Source: Taenia hydatigena (lineage: Eukaryota > Platyhelminthes > Cestoda > Cyclophyllidea > Taeniidae). From it: a stretch of 64,000 nt of DNA. Position numbers and translations under genes: made by a program. The notes beneath the pieces were generated by a model. That model did not search any database and was not told the origin of the DNA. It saw only the letters and a list, made by a program, of their open reading frames with translations. Positions 13,101 to 25,769 of the stretch are shown in pieces. Every line of letters begins with the position of its first letter. The first letter of the stretch is position 1. The stretch spans positions 1,874,287 to 1,938,286 of the forward strand of contig JADWOT020000009.1 of assembly GCA_036345935.2 (NCBI GenBank), read 5' to 3'.

Positions 13101-16100
13101 CAACACACCTGCGCCAAGGGCGTAGCAAAATGTAGAGGAGCTAACCTGGTAAGGATAGAGGCCCAGATTATTGGTCATCCGCCAATCCACTCCGGCCTCG
13201 TCGAGTTGCAGCACGGCAGAGAGGTTGTTGCTGCGCACTGCCAGATGGGCTGCAGTGTTGCCGTGTAGCTCGTCTGACAATCGCATGTCCGCCCCCCAGC
13301 CAAGAAGCACCTGTAGAGGCTCCACCGAACGGCCAAAGAGGCAGCAAGTCATCAGTGGGGTAAGGCCTTTGGTACTACGACTGCAACGGACGGGCAGAGA
13401 TGAAGTCACACAACTGACTAATAACCCACAAAGCTACCCTATTAGGCTTCAATGGTGTGCTAATGGACGCCTTAATTGCTGAAAATTCGCGACTGCAAGA
13501 CATCCAGGTTTTCGAAGAAGAGGGAATCAAAGTAACCTCATTTCTGCCAATTTCGATCAAGAGAAAGTGTAAAAATATTTGAGGATACCCATGTAGTACG
13601 TTTCGGAAGCCTGCTGTTATGAAGACCAGTAAGCAAGGGGCCTTAGAACTAGCAGTGCTTTGATCGAGGACAGGTCATCAATGACTCGCAGAGCCCAAGA
13701 ACCGAGCTTAAAGAATCGGTCGTTAAAAGCTCCAATCACATATTCCCGCCATTGTGATCGAGGCTGGGTTTGAGTGTCATTAAGGGTTTACTGTTTAAAT
13801 AGGATACCTACAGGGAAGCAGGGCTATACGAAAGAGAAACGAAGGTCGATACTATTTCCAACAATTCTTAATCGAGACGTTATTCGGTGTTTTATCGCCA
13901 AACACCACTTTGAGAGTTTACTACTTCATTAATAAGATGACAAGAACCATGGGTGAAGATAAATTGGCCATCGATGGTTTGGAAGTAGGAAAATATGGAA
14001 GATCAGACACGACATACGCATTGCATTCTGCCTAAGAACTCTTACACTTGGTCGAATACCGTGATCACAATATATAGATTGTGATAATGAAATGAAGGTA
14101 GTTAAATTCCCACCAAATTCCGATTGAATGCAGATTTGGAATAGATTTACTAAAACCTGGTAAGAATGATAAAACACGCCTCGATGGCTGGCTAATGAAT
14201 GGGAAGACCTCTAAATGCGAGCAGCTCTGTGAAAGAAAAACCGTTTGATTAGAGCTTAAATCCATACTATGCCCCATTAAATCAGAGAGAAGAACATCCA
14301 CGAGAGCGAGAGACAATAGATGTAGGTATTCCCAACACTTTTTTGATAGAGACAGCGTTATGTAAGCAAATAATAAGCGCCACGATGGACAGATCTTAGA
14401 TGCCTCAGGTAAGGGATGACCGAACACACAACAGAAAGGCTACCATAACCCCAGAAACAAGATTGAATTCGTCCCAAGCATAGTCATTCGCCAAAAACAT
14501 CCCAGCTTGGGCGAGCGAAGCCAGTACTGCGCATGAGAACTACGACTATCCCAGTTCGCCCCACTACAACTGTTTGCAACCTGTGAGGAGCTGCAAAATG
14601 CACATGATCGTGTTGATACATAACAGGCACGCAGCAGCCCATCATTTATACGGTAATCCATCCTCCGTTCCCCATTATTTTACGCGGAATTTAAACTCAA
14701 ATTTACAGCATAAAATATCTGCTAAAGCTGATGGATATGATCCAAACCTGTCTGCTCTACGAAATGTTTAATTAGGTTTTTAAAGAGAAGGAAACTTTGT
14801 GTAATGGTTAGAGTTAGCGAAATACACCTACTAGAAGTGGTTTTAAGTAATTTAATCCTGACGGCAGATCAGCCAAACGTAAATGCAACAGTATGAGGAG
14901 AGCCCCTGTTCAGATGTTTAACGGGAGGTAAAAAATTCAGTTGAGGCCATATCAGCCGAAAAGGTAGAGGCAAAAGCTAGGCGAATCGTTTCCACTCGCA
15001 TGCCTTGGGTCAAAAATAATAGGCGGTGGGTCCCAGATTATCAATTATTTTTTCCCCTCTCCTCAAGGCATAGGCAAAGAGCTGTTGGGAAAGAATTGTT
15101 TCCTGACCTATTGACGCATTTCAATAGCTGGAGGGCGATCGCCCGATCCACATGCCTCAGGTACTCACCATTTCATCCCAAAAAATCTACGCATGCTTAG
15201 TGAGCAATAGACTCCAGGAATCAGGAGGTTCTACCAGTCTTGGGACACATTGAGCGTGAAAAGAATTACTGAGCAACGTAAGGAAAGGAAAAGAAAGGAG
15301 AGCTAGTTCCAACATTTTTAAATCAACTCTTAATCACTTATGTCCTTGGAGGAACTTGTACTACACGAGCGAGCGGGCGAATTAACAACAGAGTCTCGAC
15401 GAATCATCCGCCCAAAGTGGAAATCTTCGACCTTCTCAATGGAGAATAATAGATGTCAGACCTTAAAATAGGGAAGACCAGATGGATCCATTGAGCAGGC
15501 AAGTGCACACAGTCGCATGAGGACGCGTAACTAAGAGTTGGATACCATCAGACAGGCTCAGACAAATCTGCGCCCTTTTTCCAGAGCATTTCCTTTGGTG
15601 GAGTGCAGCGCAATTATGAACACCGTAGGACTTTAAAAAACCCAACCGAATCCCAGTTGAAGTCATGCTAGATGGACGTCACTCGCGGTGCAGACGAAGC
15701 GTAGGATGGGTGATTTTGAAAATAACCACAAGTTCATATGGCGTTGGTTAATTGATGGACTGACCAGAAATGCTAAAAGTTAATGCCGATGTGCCAAGAT
15801 CCAAAAAATTCCACAGAGGGCGAAAGATTCAAGTGACTCTGAGTGGACATAAAGAAGGGAGAAAGGAACTTTGATAACCATAGTGGAGATTTGTCATTGT
15901 TTACCAGAATACCTGATCAAGCGGGCCCTAACTCACACAAGCCGTACTTCCGCCAGGGAGGAAGATGCAAGGGCATTGTCCACTCTCCTTCAACCCTTTG
16001 CGTACTCTACTCCCATCATTGTACTTTGGCAAGAAATGTTACCTGACTGCTCCTGAGATCAAAAACGCAAAGTACCCTGCTGCGTGAAACCAAGACAATC

Positions 16101-19100
16101 TGAATTCATGGATCAAGAAGTGTCAGTGGCCCAATTTTTGCAACCAAAATACAACCCACAACTCATGCGCTCCAGTCGCCCATAAACCAACCGCAGATAT
16201 CCGTCCGAAACTTACCTTTCTTCACAGCTATTTCGGTTAACTTTGTATTTAACTAAGCTTATTCTTCGGCCTCCGCAGTTCGCACTTACGTCCTGGGAGC
16301 ACGGTTCCAAAGCCACGCCCACAGCCTCTCAGGTCTCTTCCATTCGCCGCGTCACGTGCTTACGTTTCGACGGCATAGCCGCAGTCAGCCTACCTGTACG
16401 TTAATAATGAACTCCTTTAAGAAGTCAGAGAGATTCAGGACACCACAAACACAGTATCCTACGAAACCCATTACACATGATACTTTTCAATCCTTTTGCA
16501 AAGAAGGCTAAGTCCACTTCTAGGTGTAAAAGGCCCCTGACTTCACACATCGGAAACCAACTGCCGTCTGCGCTTTAAAGGTGCAATAGGACATCCACAC
16601 CAGAATGCTCAAAAGCCGCGCTAGGCCACACAATCGAGGAGTTCAACACTTCACACGCTTTCACCGGATGATTACAGGCAGGCACATCGAAACATGTCAA
16701 CTTACAACTTCATGATGCAACACAGACTTACATCGGGAAAATCAGCGTCTACTTCTGTCCGCAAATATCGTAATCAGCTCCCCACTAGTTTTAAGTAGCT
16801 CCAAAAGTTAAACATCTAACTTTTGTTGAGGATTTTAAAACAGAAAACCTGATTCTATGCAACTATAACAAGTAAGAACAACCACGCAGTTACTGAGACA
16901 AGCAAATTAAAAAATCAAGGCATCCAGATGCTCCCCTATATTGTTTCTTTACAAAAAACAGGTGCGACGAAATTCACCACACGTTTCCTCTTCCAATTTT
17001 TCCTCAAAAAAGACAAGATTCAGTCGTAAAACCAAATAGATAATGAATTAGCTCAATAAGAGTATAGCATCCTTAGTGCCACTGAAGCAACAACCCACAC
17101 TTTCCTTACGGGCAACCACATAAGAACCTATTAATTCATAAAGGCAGTTTTGAATTAAGTGTTCAGAATGGAAAAGGCTATGATCGTAAATGCTGCGTCT
17201 TTAAAATCACAAAAAATACCTGCTCCCAGCAGTGATGCAATCAGTAAGGATGGCCTCCACATATGCATCTTGGAGAAAACCAGAATTTATGGCCATCTCA
17301 ATCCAGCAATCGGGCAGATACGCTAACAAGGGAGGTGTCCATGGTATGGGATAACCGAAGAATTTCGTGGCGTTATCAATCCGATTTGGTCTAATGACCT
17401 ACTCCAAATTGTAGGGACCTGTCAAGCGCGCACAATTGTTTACAGGCGTTACGTATGAAATACAAAGCAGAAATGTGCCTAGGCGCAGCATCAGTGCAGA
17501 GTAGCTGCACTTTACAATCCTCTATGATATTTCCCATTGAGCCTTCCTTTTCAATCCCACCTCATCTCAGCAAATGTAACATAAACATAATGGATGTGAT
17601 TCCAGCCCATTTGCATTACAACACGGGTTCAAAACTGCACTCCATACCATTTGGAAGTGGTATGGCACGTGATAGCGAAATCAACCGCCCAAAATTGCTC
17701 CAGCAGTCTGAGTTTTACGTGCCGCAATCGATTAGCCAAGGTGATTCGAGACTGCCTTGCCTGGAACGACTTGCAGTCATGTTCAACGTGAGTGACGGGG
17801 CAATACAGCATCTACATCGGTTCCACCCAGACACCATGGGTGAATAAAAACTTTCAATTTTGCACCTCTTCCATTCCAAGTTGGGAGAAGATCGCGACCC
17901 AACCCACTAACTTGCGATGAAAAACTAGCATTGTACTCCAACATTAAGCAAGCGAGTATATCGCCAGTTATTTATGAACAATTAACCCACCACTCATCCC
18001 ATACTTCCAAAGAATCCACAATTTTACGCCAGAGTGTGCCTTAAATAAGCATGATAGGCTAGAAACGCAATCGGTCACCCGCAATATCAGGAAGAGATCC
18101 ACCCACTAGATACAACTCTAACCCGGGTAGGGCTAGTCAATCCTTCGAGAAAAATCCTATTTTCAGAAGACATTCTACAACTCCACGGTTTACCCGTGAG
18201 AGAGTTAGTACCCTAGATGAGGTGGGAGGGAGACACTGCCTCATCCTCAGCCTCTGTATTTGCTTAATGATGTTTTTCCAAGTGATAGCTAGCTCATTTT
18301 TCTTAAAACTATACCATGGGAGGTGGAATAGATATTTGGCAACTACAGCTTAGGTAGAGGTGAAGTCGGTAGAGTTAGACCTTGTGCTCCTGGGGATAAT
18401 GCCATTAAAAGTGTGATTCATAGCAAACTTTAATCCTGTTGGGAAATGATCTTGAATGGTAATGTTGGGTAGTTCAACCAATAAAATATTTTAAGAGGAT
18501 TTGTAAAGTTGAGTGATGCTAACAACAGACCGATCTGACTTAGTTGGCTATCTTATAGTTACAAAACCTGAAATTTAACATTCACCAGAATATTTCTTTG
18601 CCATAAATACAAGGACATTCTTTTCCGGTTTAGATCCAATAAGACACACACAACTTTGGACAGAAAAAGTCCGCAAACTAGACTATTTTTTACTAAACTA
18701 AGATAACCAAAACTAACTCGACAAAAAAAAACGGGTTGTCAAAACAAGGCATCGAGGAGTCTCCAATAGAAACAAAGAAAAATTTGCAATCAGAACAAGA
18801 AAAGTCGCCCAGGGAAGTATGGAAGGCTGGGATGAGCCAAACCCAGGAAAATGAGACAAGTTCAAGACCAAAAAAATGACATTATCAGAAAAAATAACAA
18901 AACTGACACAGAGAAAAAGCCTGCCATAGAAAAAAGTATTTCCGGTTAGAACAAAAAGCAACTTGCACAAATGACGGAGGACCGATAAAAAACAAACCTT
19001 ACCAGAGCAACTCGACGATCAGACTCATTCTTGGAAAAAAAGCCCATCGTGAGTGAGTGAAATACCGCAAACAGGAGTGCAAGATCTGCTCTGAGCAGAA

Positions 19101-20241
19101 GAAAGTCCGCTGAACTACCTAGAACTTGCTCTGACATCAGACATCATTGGAGGAGACCACAAGTAACGATCACACAAAAGAGGGTTCTTTGGAAAAAATG
19201 ATAGCCTTCAATAAAAAAAACCCAATAAGAACGAAAAAAGGTTTAAAAGTAGAAACTCCACTGAATTATCATTATCAAAAGTTAAATCATTCTAACGTGG
19301 GAGAAAGCTGAGAGATTCCAAAACAATCGGCAAAACTTTGAGTAGACAAAGGTACCACCAGACAAAAGCAGAAAAAAATCAAAACAATCAACTCGGAAGG
19401 ACAAAAGTAACAACAAACCACATGAATTTACAGAATTATAGAGAAATTGGCAAAATCAGAAACAAAACCTGGTTCCTAACGCACCCAGCGAAATCCACTC
19501 GAAAAAAATAGCCTATTTTGAAAGACTCAAATGCCTCATTAAAGAAAAGAACCAGATCTTACTGACCTCACGGATACGTACGCAAATAACATTAAGCCTA
19601 AGGCAAAAAACTTGGTCCCGCCGAAGCAATTCACTAACTCAAACTTACTCTAGAATAGAGCCCACCTCCGACCTAGTCAATAAAAACAAGAGGATTTTTC
19701 GCCAAATTACAAGGACCCATAGAACCAATAGCCAACTAGATCTGGTGAAGTACAGAAAAGGGTAGAAGGCGGCAAGTAAAACCTACCAATTGACATCTAC
19801 ACCCTTAGCAAGGAGGTAAAGGACAATGGCGGTAGCGCCTTCCTGAGCCGCTACATGGAGACACGTCATGCCCTGAATATCCCGAACCATAGGATCCGCC
19901 CCAAAATGCATCAATAAACCGACCATCTCAAGGAGATGTTTTCGAATGGCCCAGTGGAGAGCTGTGGCTTGTTGATTGCCACCGATTCGGTCTACAATAG
20001 CGCCTTTAGAGATAAGATACTTGACAATGGTGAAGTTGTTGTTGATGGCTGCCCAGTGCAAGAGAGAAACACTCTCATGATCCAACTGGTTCACGTCGAA
20101 TGGTGGGATGGCAGAACTCGGTGGCGGCTCGATCAATTCGTGGACACGAGATAAGATACCATATTGGGTAGCCTTAACTATGTCCCAAGTGGAATAATCC
20201 TCCGCTGGTGGTGCAGATGGGGGTATATTTGGTTCATTCAT
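4154..20241 (-). CDS. ZDHHC17: ZDHHC17/HIP14-like ankyrin-repeat palmitoyltransferase, five exons
   Basis: S-palmitoyltransferase of the HIP14 family, which transfers palmitate from palmitoyl-CoA to cysteines of membrane-associated proteins at Golgi and vesicle membranes. Minus-strand exons are 20241-19787, 13380-13146, 9960-9535, 5535-4941 and 4587-4154. All junctions are GT-AG and in phase, giving 714 aa (human about 632). Residues 9-24 contain the family signature [14 protein letters not shown] just before the ankyrin repeats, which fill exons 1-2 to about residue 230. A linker follows with a polybasic run near 281-293. Hydrophobic segments lie near 313-329, 342-358, 377-397, 404-422, 527-544 and 594-612. 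The Cys-rich domain (about 487-540) has the catalytic DHHC at 512-515, inside [13 protein letters not shown]. The TTxE motif is TTNE at 622-625. The start is the first in-frame ATG, 22 bases after a TTTATTTAG acceptor. Large introns (6.4, 3.2, 4.0 kb) contrast with the compact neighbouring genes. Family assignment is firm. The start of exon 4 is the least certain junction. Confidence 0.93.
4588..4940 (-). other. ZDHHC17 intron 4
   Basis: A 353-base intron between the DHHC exon and the last exon. The donor is GTAGGA. The acceptor is CCTTAG after a strong pyrimidine tract. Splicing in this phase joins the DHHC exon to the segment carrying the TTNE motif. Nothing else is seen in it. Confidence 0.8.
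5536..9534 (-). other. ZDHHC17 intron 3
   Basis: A 4.0-kb intron with donor GTGAGT and acceptor TTCAAG. The acceptor is inferred because it is the one that restores phase 0 and gives a continuous third transmembrane segment. Two same-strand open frames inside it (8100-8306 and 8851-9138) have a composition more like coding sequence than their surroundings. They are not needed for an intact ZDHHC17 and could be relics or exons of a nested gene. Confidence 0.6.
8851..9129 (-). other. Unassigned open frame in a ZDHHC17 intron, possible nested exon or relic
   Basis: A minus-strand open frame of about 90 codons preceded by a plausible acceptor (TTTGTTAG) and closed by TAA. The peptide is acidic at first ([20 protein letters not shown]) and then mixed. 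I recognise no family. A second same-strand frame at 8100-8306 could belong with it. No start codon, donor or polyadenylation signal ties them together. They may be remains of an inserted gene copy, or chance. Confidence 0.2.
9961..13145 (-). other. ZDHHC17 intron 2
   Basis: A 3.2-kb intron between the second ankyrin exon (donor GTTAGC) and the linker/TM1-2 exon (acceptor CATCGTAG). Joining in phase 0 reconstitutes the conserved stretch after the last ankyrin repeat. No genes or repeats are recognised inside. The short open frames at 12.5-13.0 kb look like chance. Confidence 0.7.
13381..19786 (-). other. ZDHHC17 intron 1
   Basis: A 6.4-kb intron with donor GTAGGT after the first ankyrin exon and acceptor CCGTTGCAG. 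It splits a Cys codon (TG|T). The longest open frame inside is a plus-strand frame of 130 codons at 17455-17847 with no recognisable domain. I regard it as chance. Nothing else is identified. Confidence 0.7.
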
Positions 20242-21114
20242 GTCAGGGGAGAGAATCGAGGTCTAAATAAAGACATCGCAGAAATCTGAGACGACAACTT
20301 GTACCAGCCAAATGGAAGGCAAGATAGAGAAATAATGTGGCTGAAGAGAAATCTAAAAACTCAGTTAAGCACACAAGAATGCTAGCTCGAGCAAGTAACT
20401 GGAGCAGATCTCACCATGCCACCGGCAGCATATGGTATGAGGGATGGAACCGGAGTTATATGGAGCGGGTTAGAAGGAAGATAGTATAACAAGAACAGAA
20501 GGCATGCCCTTAGGCAACTTACCGAATGACCTATGGCGAGGACAAAATGCGTGCAAATTTCCAAGCCTGTAGCATTCATAAATTTTGGACAATGCAATGA
20601 GTTAAGGTGTTTTGCCTACTTCGAAATAGAAAACGTGTGAAATGACTTTTATGGCAGCATTTCCAAAATTAGTATAGTGCTATTTCTAAACATGGACTCA
20701 TCAACACAGGTTCTTATTATTCTCGAGACAGCCATCATCAGCTAACTGGCTTAAATTGCATGCAGACCTAATTTTTTTGTTACAACTATATGTTGCGTTT
20801 GAAGTATATGGAAAAGGGTCCCTTTTATCACATGACACGCTATCTAATGCGAGGATACTTACGCAACATTTTGACATACTTTTTAAAAGCGCAACGAAGT
20901 CCTACAACTTTAGGTAAATAAAAACCTTGTTCATTTAATTTCTTGTGCTATTCAATTTAATGCCGTGAATGTCTTTAAAAGCATCGCTGCTGTTTCTGGT
21001 CTCTGATTGGTTGTGGGGATCAGGCGGTGGTGTAACCGACTATCACCCTTTCACGAGCCGTCGTCTACCTCTTCCATACTTGAACTGTGATTTGTAAGAG
21101 TTTTTAATTTTGCA
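20242..21114. promoter_or_regulatory. Divergent promoter interval between ZDHHC17 and ZCCHC7
   Basis: The 873 bases between two head-to-head start codons must contain the 5' UTRs, and probably the promoters, of both genes. On the minus side a TTTATTTAG acceptor ends at 20263, 22 bases before the ZDHHC17 ATG. It marks a 5' UTR intron or a spliced-leader addition site, both common in flatworms. No clear TATA box was seen at a useful distance from either gene. Promoter function is inferred from layout alone. Confidence 0.5.
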
Positions 21115-24100
21115 ATGGAAGATGAAGAAGTGGAATACGATAGTGATCATATAGATGAGGAAACAGAGGCCCGACTTTACGCTGCTGTCTTCTATGACGA
21201 TGGTGCCGACGAAGTTAAAAGGTGCCAGGCAGTGACTTTGCCGACAAAATCCGACAGGGAATTTGATGTCACTTCAGAAGTACTGCCACCACCCACTATG
21301 AATAAACCCAGGAATGATTCGTTTATTTCAATGCCACAAGAATCCGTCCTTAAAAACGCAGCCGTCGATTCTACTCTTGTGGAAGCTTTGTATCTAACCA
21401 TCACCGGTAACACACCAAATAGTCTCATTCAAAAAGCTGACGAACGGATGGACCGTTACGTGGAACAGAACGGTGCTGATGAGCATCCCGTTCGTACCTA
21501 TGACACAGACACCTCGTCCGACATCTCCCTCAGTGAGGATTTGCCTCCTAAAAGGCCGAAATTAGATCTACTTTTGGGGATTTCAAGGCAGTCTATTGAG
21601 GACTTGAAAAAGGCCAACGAACTTCTCTCCGAGCATCTTGAGGACCTTCCCTCCGATGGCAAATATTGGTCATTGGATTCCTCTGACATGTCTTCATTAT
21701 CTTGGAGAAAAAGACAATATCGGGAACCCGATGGTATCTGTGAAAGATGTTTTAAAAAGGGACACACCTGGCTAGAATGCACTCGCGTAAGTGGATTAAA
21801 GGAAAATTCGCATACTTCTATGTAGAGTGGACCATTGTGTTACCTTTGCGCCCGGGAAGGTCATACTGTTGGCGATTGTCCAAACAAATGCTGCTCCATT
21901 TGCAACGAATTTGGACACGACTCACCGCGTTGTCGTAATAAAATTCGTATTTTTAACACAATTTGCTCCCGCTGTAAACGGAGAGGTCATGAGAGCAGCG
22001 TGAGTTTAAACATTTTTCATTCTGTACTATCATAAAGGTATTCTTCTAATTTTAATAGCAGAAGCTTGACCTTCAACACATTTTGTTCAACTTTAATGAT
22101 GTTATTTGATAATGTCTGAGGACGATGATTTGGGCTACGAACGTCCTACCTTTAATTTCAAGGATTTTGTGTACTTCTTCTCTGAGGTGATGACGTCTTG
22201 TTCTTTAATTTCAAGTGCTTAACTTTGCCGACGGCGCGTCGTTTTCCAAACCTAAAATTAATACGAAGTCCTTAGCTAAGTACTGGGACTGAATTGAAAG
22301 AGTGTCTCTAAAGTCGAAGGCCTGATAGTATACACGTTTTTCTCTACGATTATATCACTTTACGGACCTGCAGAACTAGCCACGAATGACTAATATTTCC
22401 TAGATGCTTTGACCGTCGAGTTTCGTCGCTCCTTATAATTGAGTTTTTAAAGCTCCAATCAGTGGTAGGGATCATATTTCAGTACCACTCCCTTAACCCT
22501 TCATTTCTCATTAGCAGAACTCTCCTACAACGCTCTGCTATTTTTTAGATTTGTCCAGATATATGGCGACAATACAAATACACGGTAAGCTACTTTACGA
22601 CGTCAGATCTCCTCGGAGGAGAAGTTCATCTTCTCACAAGTTACTTGGTGTCTGTTCCCCACAGACTCAACCTGGTAAGCCTGTCGTCGTAACTCCTTCC
22701 CCTATCCGTCGAAATGAAAGCTGTTTCAACTGTGGTGGTCGTGGGCACACAGGGGAGGTAATTTTATTTATTTTTGAAGTCGATTGTGGGTTGTTGTTGG
22801 ACGCACTTTGCGGATCAGGTATTTTTTAGATTATACACGGATTCTTAGCAATTTTTCCCAACAGCGAGTTCGGTCAGGTTAGTTTCTGCTATGACCGTGT
22901 ATTTTCAGTGGTCTCTACTTAAGTCATTGATAAAGACCTTAATAATGGTAGACTTCTGAGGTAATCTGCACAGAAGTATGCTTATTGCTAGATCAAGGAC
23001 CTAAAATTTGAAGCCCAGGGCAGTGAGAAAGACGCCATTATTGTTTAACTTTGATTGCGACGGCTGCATTGGGAAGAAGCACAATCTTTCTCAAGCACTT
23101 GATTCTTCCCCAGATGCGTAAACAACATTAACATTAGATTACATTACTCTCTTTAACCTGCTTCCTAGCAATGTCGAAAACCAACAGTTGATGGACGATC
23201 TGCGATACAGACGTCGATTTTCAAGTTCGATGATTGCGATGTCTACGCAGAAGCATCCAACAATATCCAAAGATCTCCTTTTTTTTCACCCTCCACCCGT
23301 CGATCACGGGCGTATTGTGAGCGCAGATGTAAATTGTCTACAGTCTTGTCCCACATTCATGTCTCATTCCTTTTTTTTTAAATTTTTTCGGCTCTGGAAC
23401 CATCAGCAACTGAGTCGACTCCAAAAACCCGAGTGTTTGATGAACCCCTTTACTGTTCCTTCGAAAACGGAGCTTCATCACAATTGCCACAGCTGTCATT
23501 TCCGCGGGCGTCACTACCAAGGCACGCTGGGCGGAAGAAAGTACATGCTGAAGATAATTTTGCAGCGTAGGTCCTTGTTGTACCTAATTGAAACGCGACT
23601 TTACAAATATCTTGGCAAATCATTCCACTCCTACCTCGCTTTGTCTTCAGAAATAAGTCATTGCGATCGCGCAATAAGACAAACCATCGGGGGAGAAATG
23701 CAAAGACTTCTAGGTAAGGATGTGCAATCCGTTATCTGTAGATAATCCACCTGTCTATACTTTTGCATTTTGAAGTGTACCGATGTGACTTTGCAGAAGG
23801 CAGTCCCTTATCGACGCAAACAATCGGCGATGTCGGAATCAAGTGGGCGACCGGACCTTGAGGACACTAAATAGGCTGACATTGAAGAATTTCCGGTAAG
23901 AGTCGGCTCCGGATTGGTTGGATGTGTGGTCGTAGAGCGTCTTCAGTCTGAGCCGTTTGCTTGTAGGAACCAAGGCGATTTAACTAAAAGTAGAAAACGA
24001 AAACACCCCGAGTCTTCGGTTCTTCATGAGTCCCTGTAAGTGTCAGGTTTATTTATCTACCCCGATTAGTAAGATGTTACCAGTTTTAGCACTTGTGTAA

Positions 24101-24542
24101 GTGATATGAGAGCTGTCGTTGTGGTAATAGTTCAAATTTAATAGACTCTTCGAAACATTCATTTCAAACAATTTAAAACAGATCGCAGTCGATTTTTTGT
24201 CATCGCATTATTGATTAAGTAATATCTCAACTTATCCACTCGATTTTCTACTTTTAGAAATCAGGAGAAATCGAAAGGGCTAAGTAATGACTTCAAAAGT
24301 CTTGCTAAGTTAAAAGGGTAAGAAAGGGTTGTCTATCACTCCGTTCAGCTTTTTGTTTTTTACTGGTGAGCATGATACGTTGGTCTTGTAGAAGCCAACG
24401 CCAACAATCCACCGTGAGATTGCGGCTGGAGAAGGGGAATAAAGTGGGCCAGAAAAATGGATTATGGGAGGTTGAAGATCTGCCTAATATCGCCACGTCT
24501 CCCTACTTGAAGCTGATGCATACCTTTCACGTGGATGCGTAA
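21115..24542 (+). CDS. ZCCHC7: ZCCHC7/Air1-2-like zinc-knuckle RNA-surveillance protein, ten exons
   Basis: RNA-binding subunit expected in a TRAMP-like nuclear complex with a poly(A) polymerase and the MTR4 helicase, marking aberrant RNAs for the exosome. Exons: 21115-21786, 21826-21999, 22549-22584, 22665-22757, 23169-23316, 23407-23566, 23797-23895, 23967-24035, 24258-24317, 24392-24542. All are GT-AG and in phase, giving 553 aa (human about 543). The acidic N-terminus (MEDEEVEYDSD) is followed by five CX2CX4HX4C knuckles at about C209-C222, C229-C242, C247-C260, C271-C284 and C314-C327. The fourth and fifth are completed only across splice junctions, which strongly supports the model. ICPDIWRQYKYT at 283-294 matches the IWRxY motif by which yeast Air proteins contact the poly(A) polymerase. 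The C-terminus is basic (KSRKRK). The exon 5/6 boundary is the weakest junction. Intron 1 is only 39 nt. AATAAA follows at 24674. Confidence 0.92.
22000..22548 (+). other. ZCCHC7 intron 2
   Basis: A 549-base intron with donor GTGAGT and acceptor ATTTTTTAG. It interrupts the fourth zinc knuckle between its His and its last Cys. Nothing else was found in it. Confidence 0.8.
22758..23168 (+). other. ZCCHC7 intron 4
   Basis: A 411-base intron with donor GTAATT and acceptor CTTCCTAG. It interrupts the fifth zinc knuckle between GHTGE and QC. Nothing else was found in it. Confidence 0.8.
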
Positions 24543-24673
24543 AGTTCGACTCCTCACGCGTCCAATTTCATTGGTTTCAAATCGAAGCTCTCAGACGAAT
24601 TACAAGATAATACGACAGCTCAACGGAATATCTCAGGCGGCGATATTTCGTTTACCTTCGTGTATATTTTGTG

Positions 24674-24679
24674 AATAAA
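24674..24679 (+). terminator. Polyadenylation signal of ZCCHC7
   Basis: Canonical AATAAA on the coding strand, 132 bases after the modelled stop codon. Its position supports the end of the ten-exon model. Confidence 0.65.
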
Positions 24680-25769
24680 TCCATAGGGAATCGCGTTTTT
24701 AAGACTAGTGGATTGCTTCGATGATTGTGATGCGCCCTGGTTTTGGTCAGTCCGAGTGGGAGGCGATGTCTCCCTTCAATAGGTTAGTCCTAGCACTCTC
24801 GGAGCGTTGGAGCTTGCGATTTTGGCATCTGTGGATAGCCACGAGGTCTGCTCTGCGTCTACGACAAGCTTTAATTAGGCCTCAATTTTAGTCGAAGGTA
24901 GGTGCAGGGCCTACCTTTGTACGTTCCAACTGGCTGTTAATGATAGGGCCAAGGCGGCTATGCAGCTGAAAGAACCCCGGAATGTTCGGGATCTCTGCGA
25001 TAGAACGTCGCTCCTGGACCACTGCTCTAACACAAGGCGTAAATGCAAGTTAGAGTTTCATTGGCCCATGGCAACGGCAACCTTATAAGAGGGGAGAGAC
25101 CCCACTGCCTTGCTTCAACTTTGTCCCAAATCCACGGTTAATCTCCCAAAGCTTCTTAACACTAACCTCCAAAATGCTCCCAGGCTGGTCTTGTAAGTCA
25201 AACTACTCACTAGTATGCATGTTTTGCAGGGAACCACCATTCCACTAACTCTTAAACTGATTCTAGTACCGAATACGACACAGACGCACTTTCAGACGGT
25301 GATTAGGTGTCAAGTGGTCATGGTGAATCACAATGTGGGTTTATTTAAACAATACATCCTTTAAGGATAAATTGTCTAAATGGTTTCCTCACCACCTCGG
25401 TTTTTAGTACATGGAGCTTCTGTCATTTGACTAAAATAGAAAATTCGGACATTGAACATTAATTAGCCAGTTGACAAAAGTTGACCTGATTGATGGGGCT
25501 ATAGAATTTACTGTGGGTGCATTTTTAAAGGATGAGTGCAAATAATCTGTTTTTTGTAATTCTGTTATAAGTTACGCCAATTAACAAGCGAAATGAACTT
25601 GAATTTCCAAGAATGGGTGCTTAATCATAATGAGTTCCTTTTTTAACAGTATGGTAAGGTGGTGCTAATGATGGCTTTCTGTTGAGTTTTGAGGGATTTT
25701 TCGTTAGTTTTTGTGGCTCTGATCTAAATTTTCTACACATTAAACGCGCGTCAATTCATTATCTCTAGT
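24680..25769. other. Intergenic DNA, nothing recognised
   Basis: No supported gene, RNA or repeat was found between the ZCCHC7 polyadenylation signal and the first copy of the outer duplicated block. Confidence 0.5.

Noticed and set aside
15133..15144. 12-bp palindrome GGGCGATCGCCC
   Set aside because: Perfect but short, with no surrounding structure or second copy. Chance is sufficient.
17455..17847. 130-codon plus-strand open frame within ZDHHC17 intron 1
   Set aside because: No recognisable domain, no splice or promoter context, and it is antisense to the host gene. One frame of this length is expected by chance in 64 kb on both strands.
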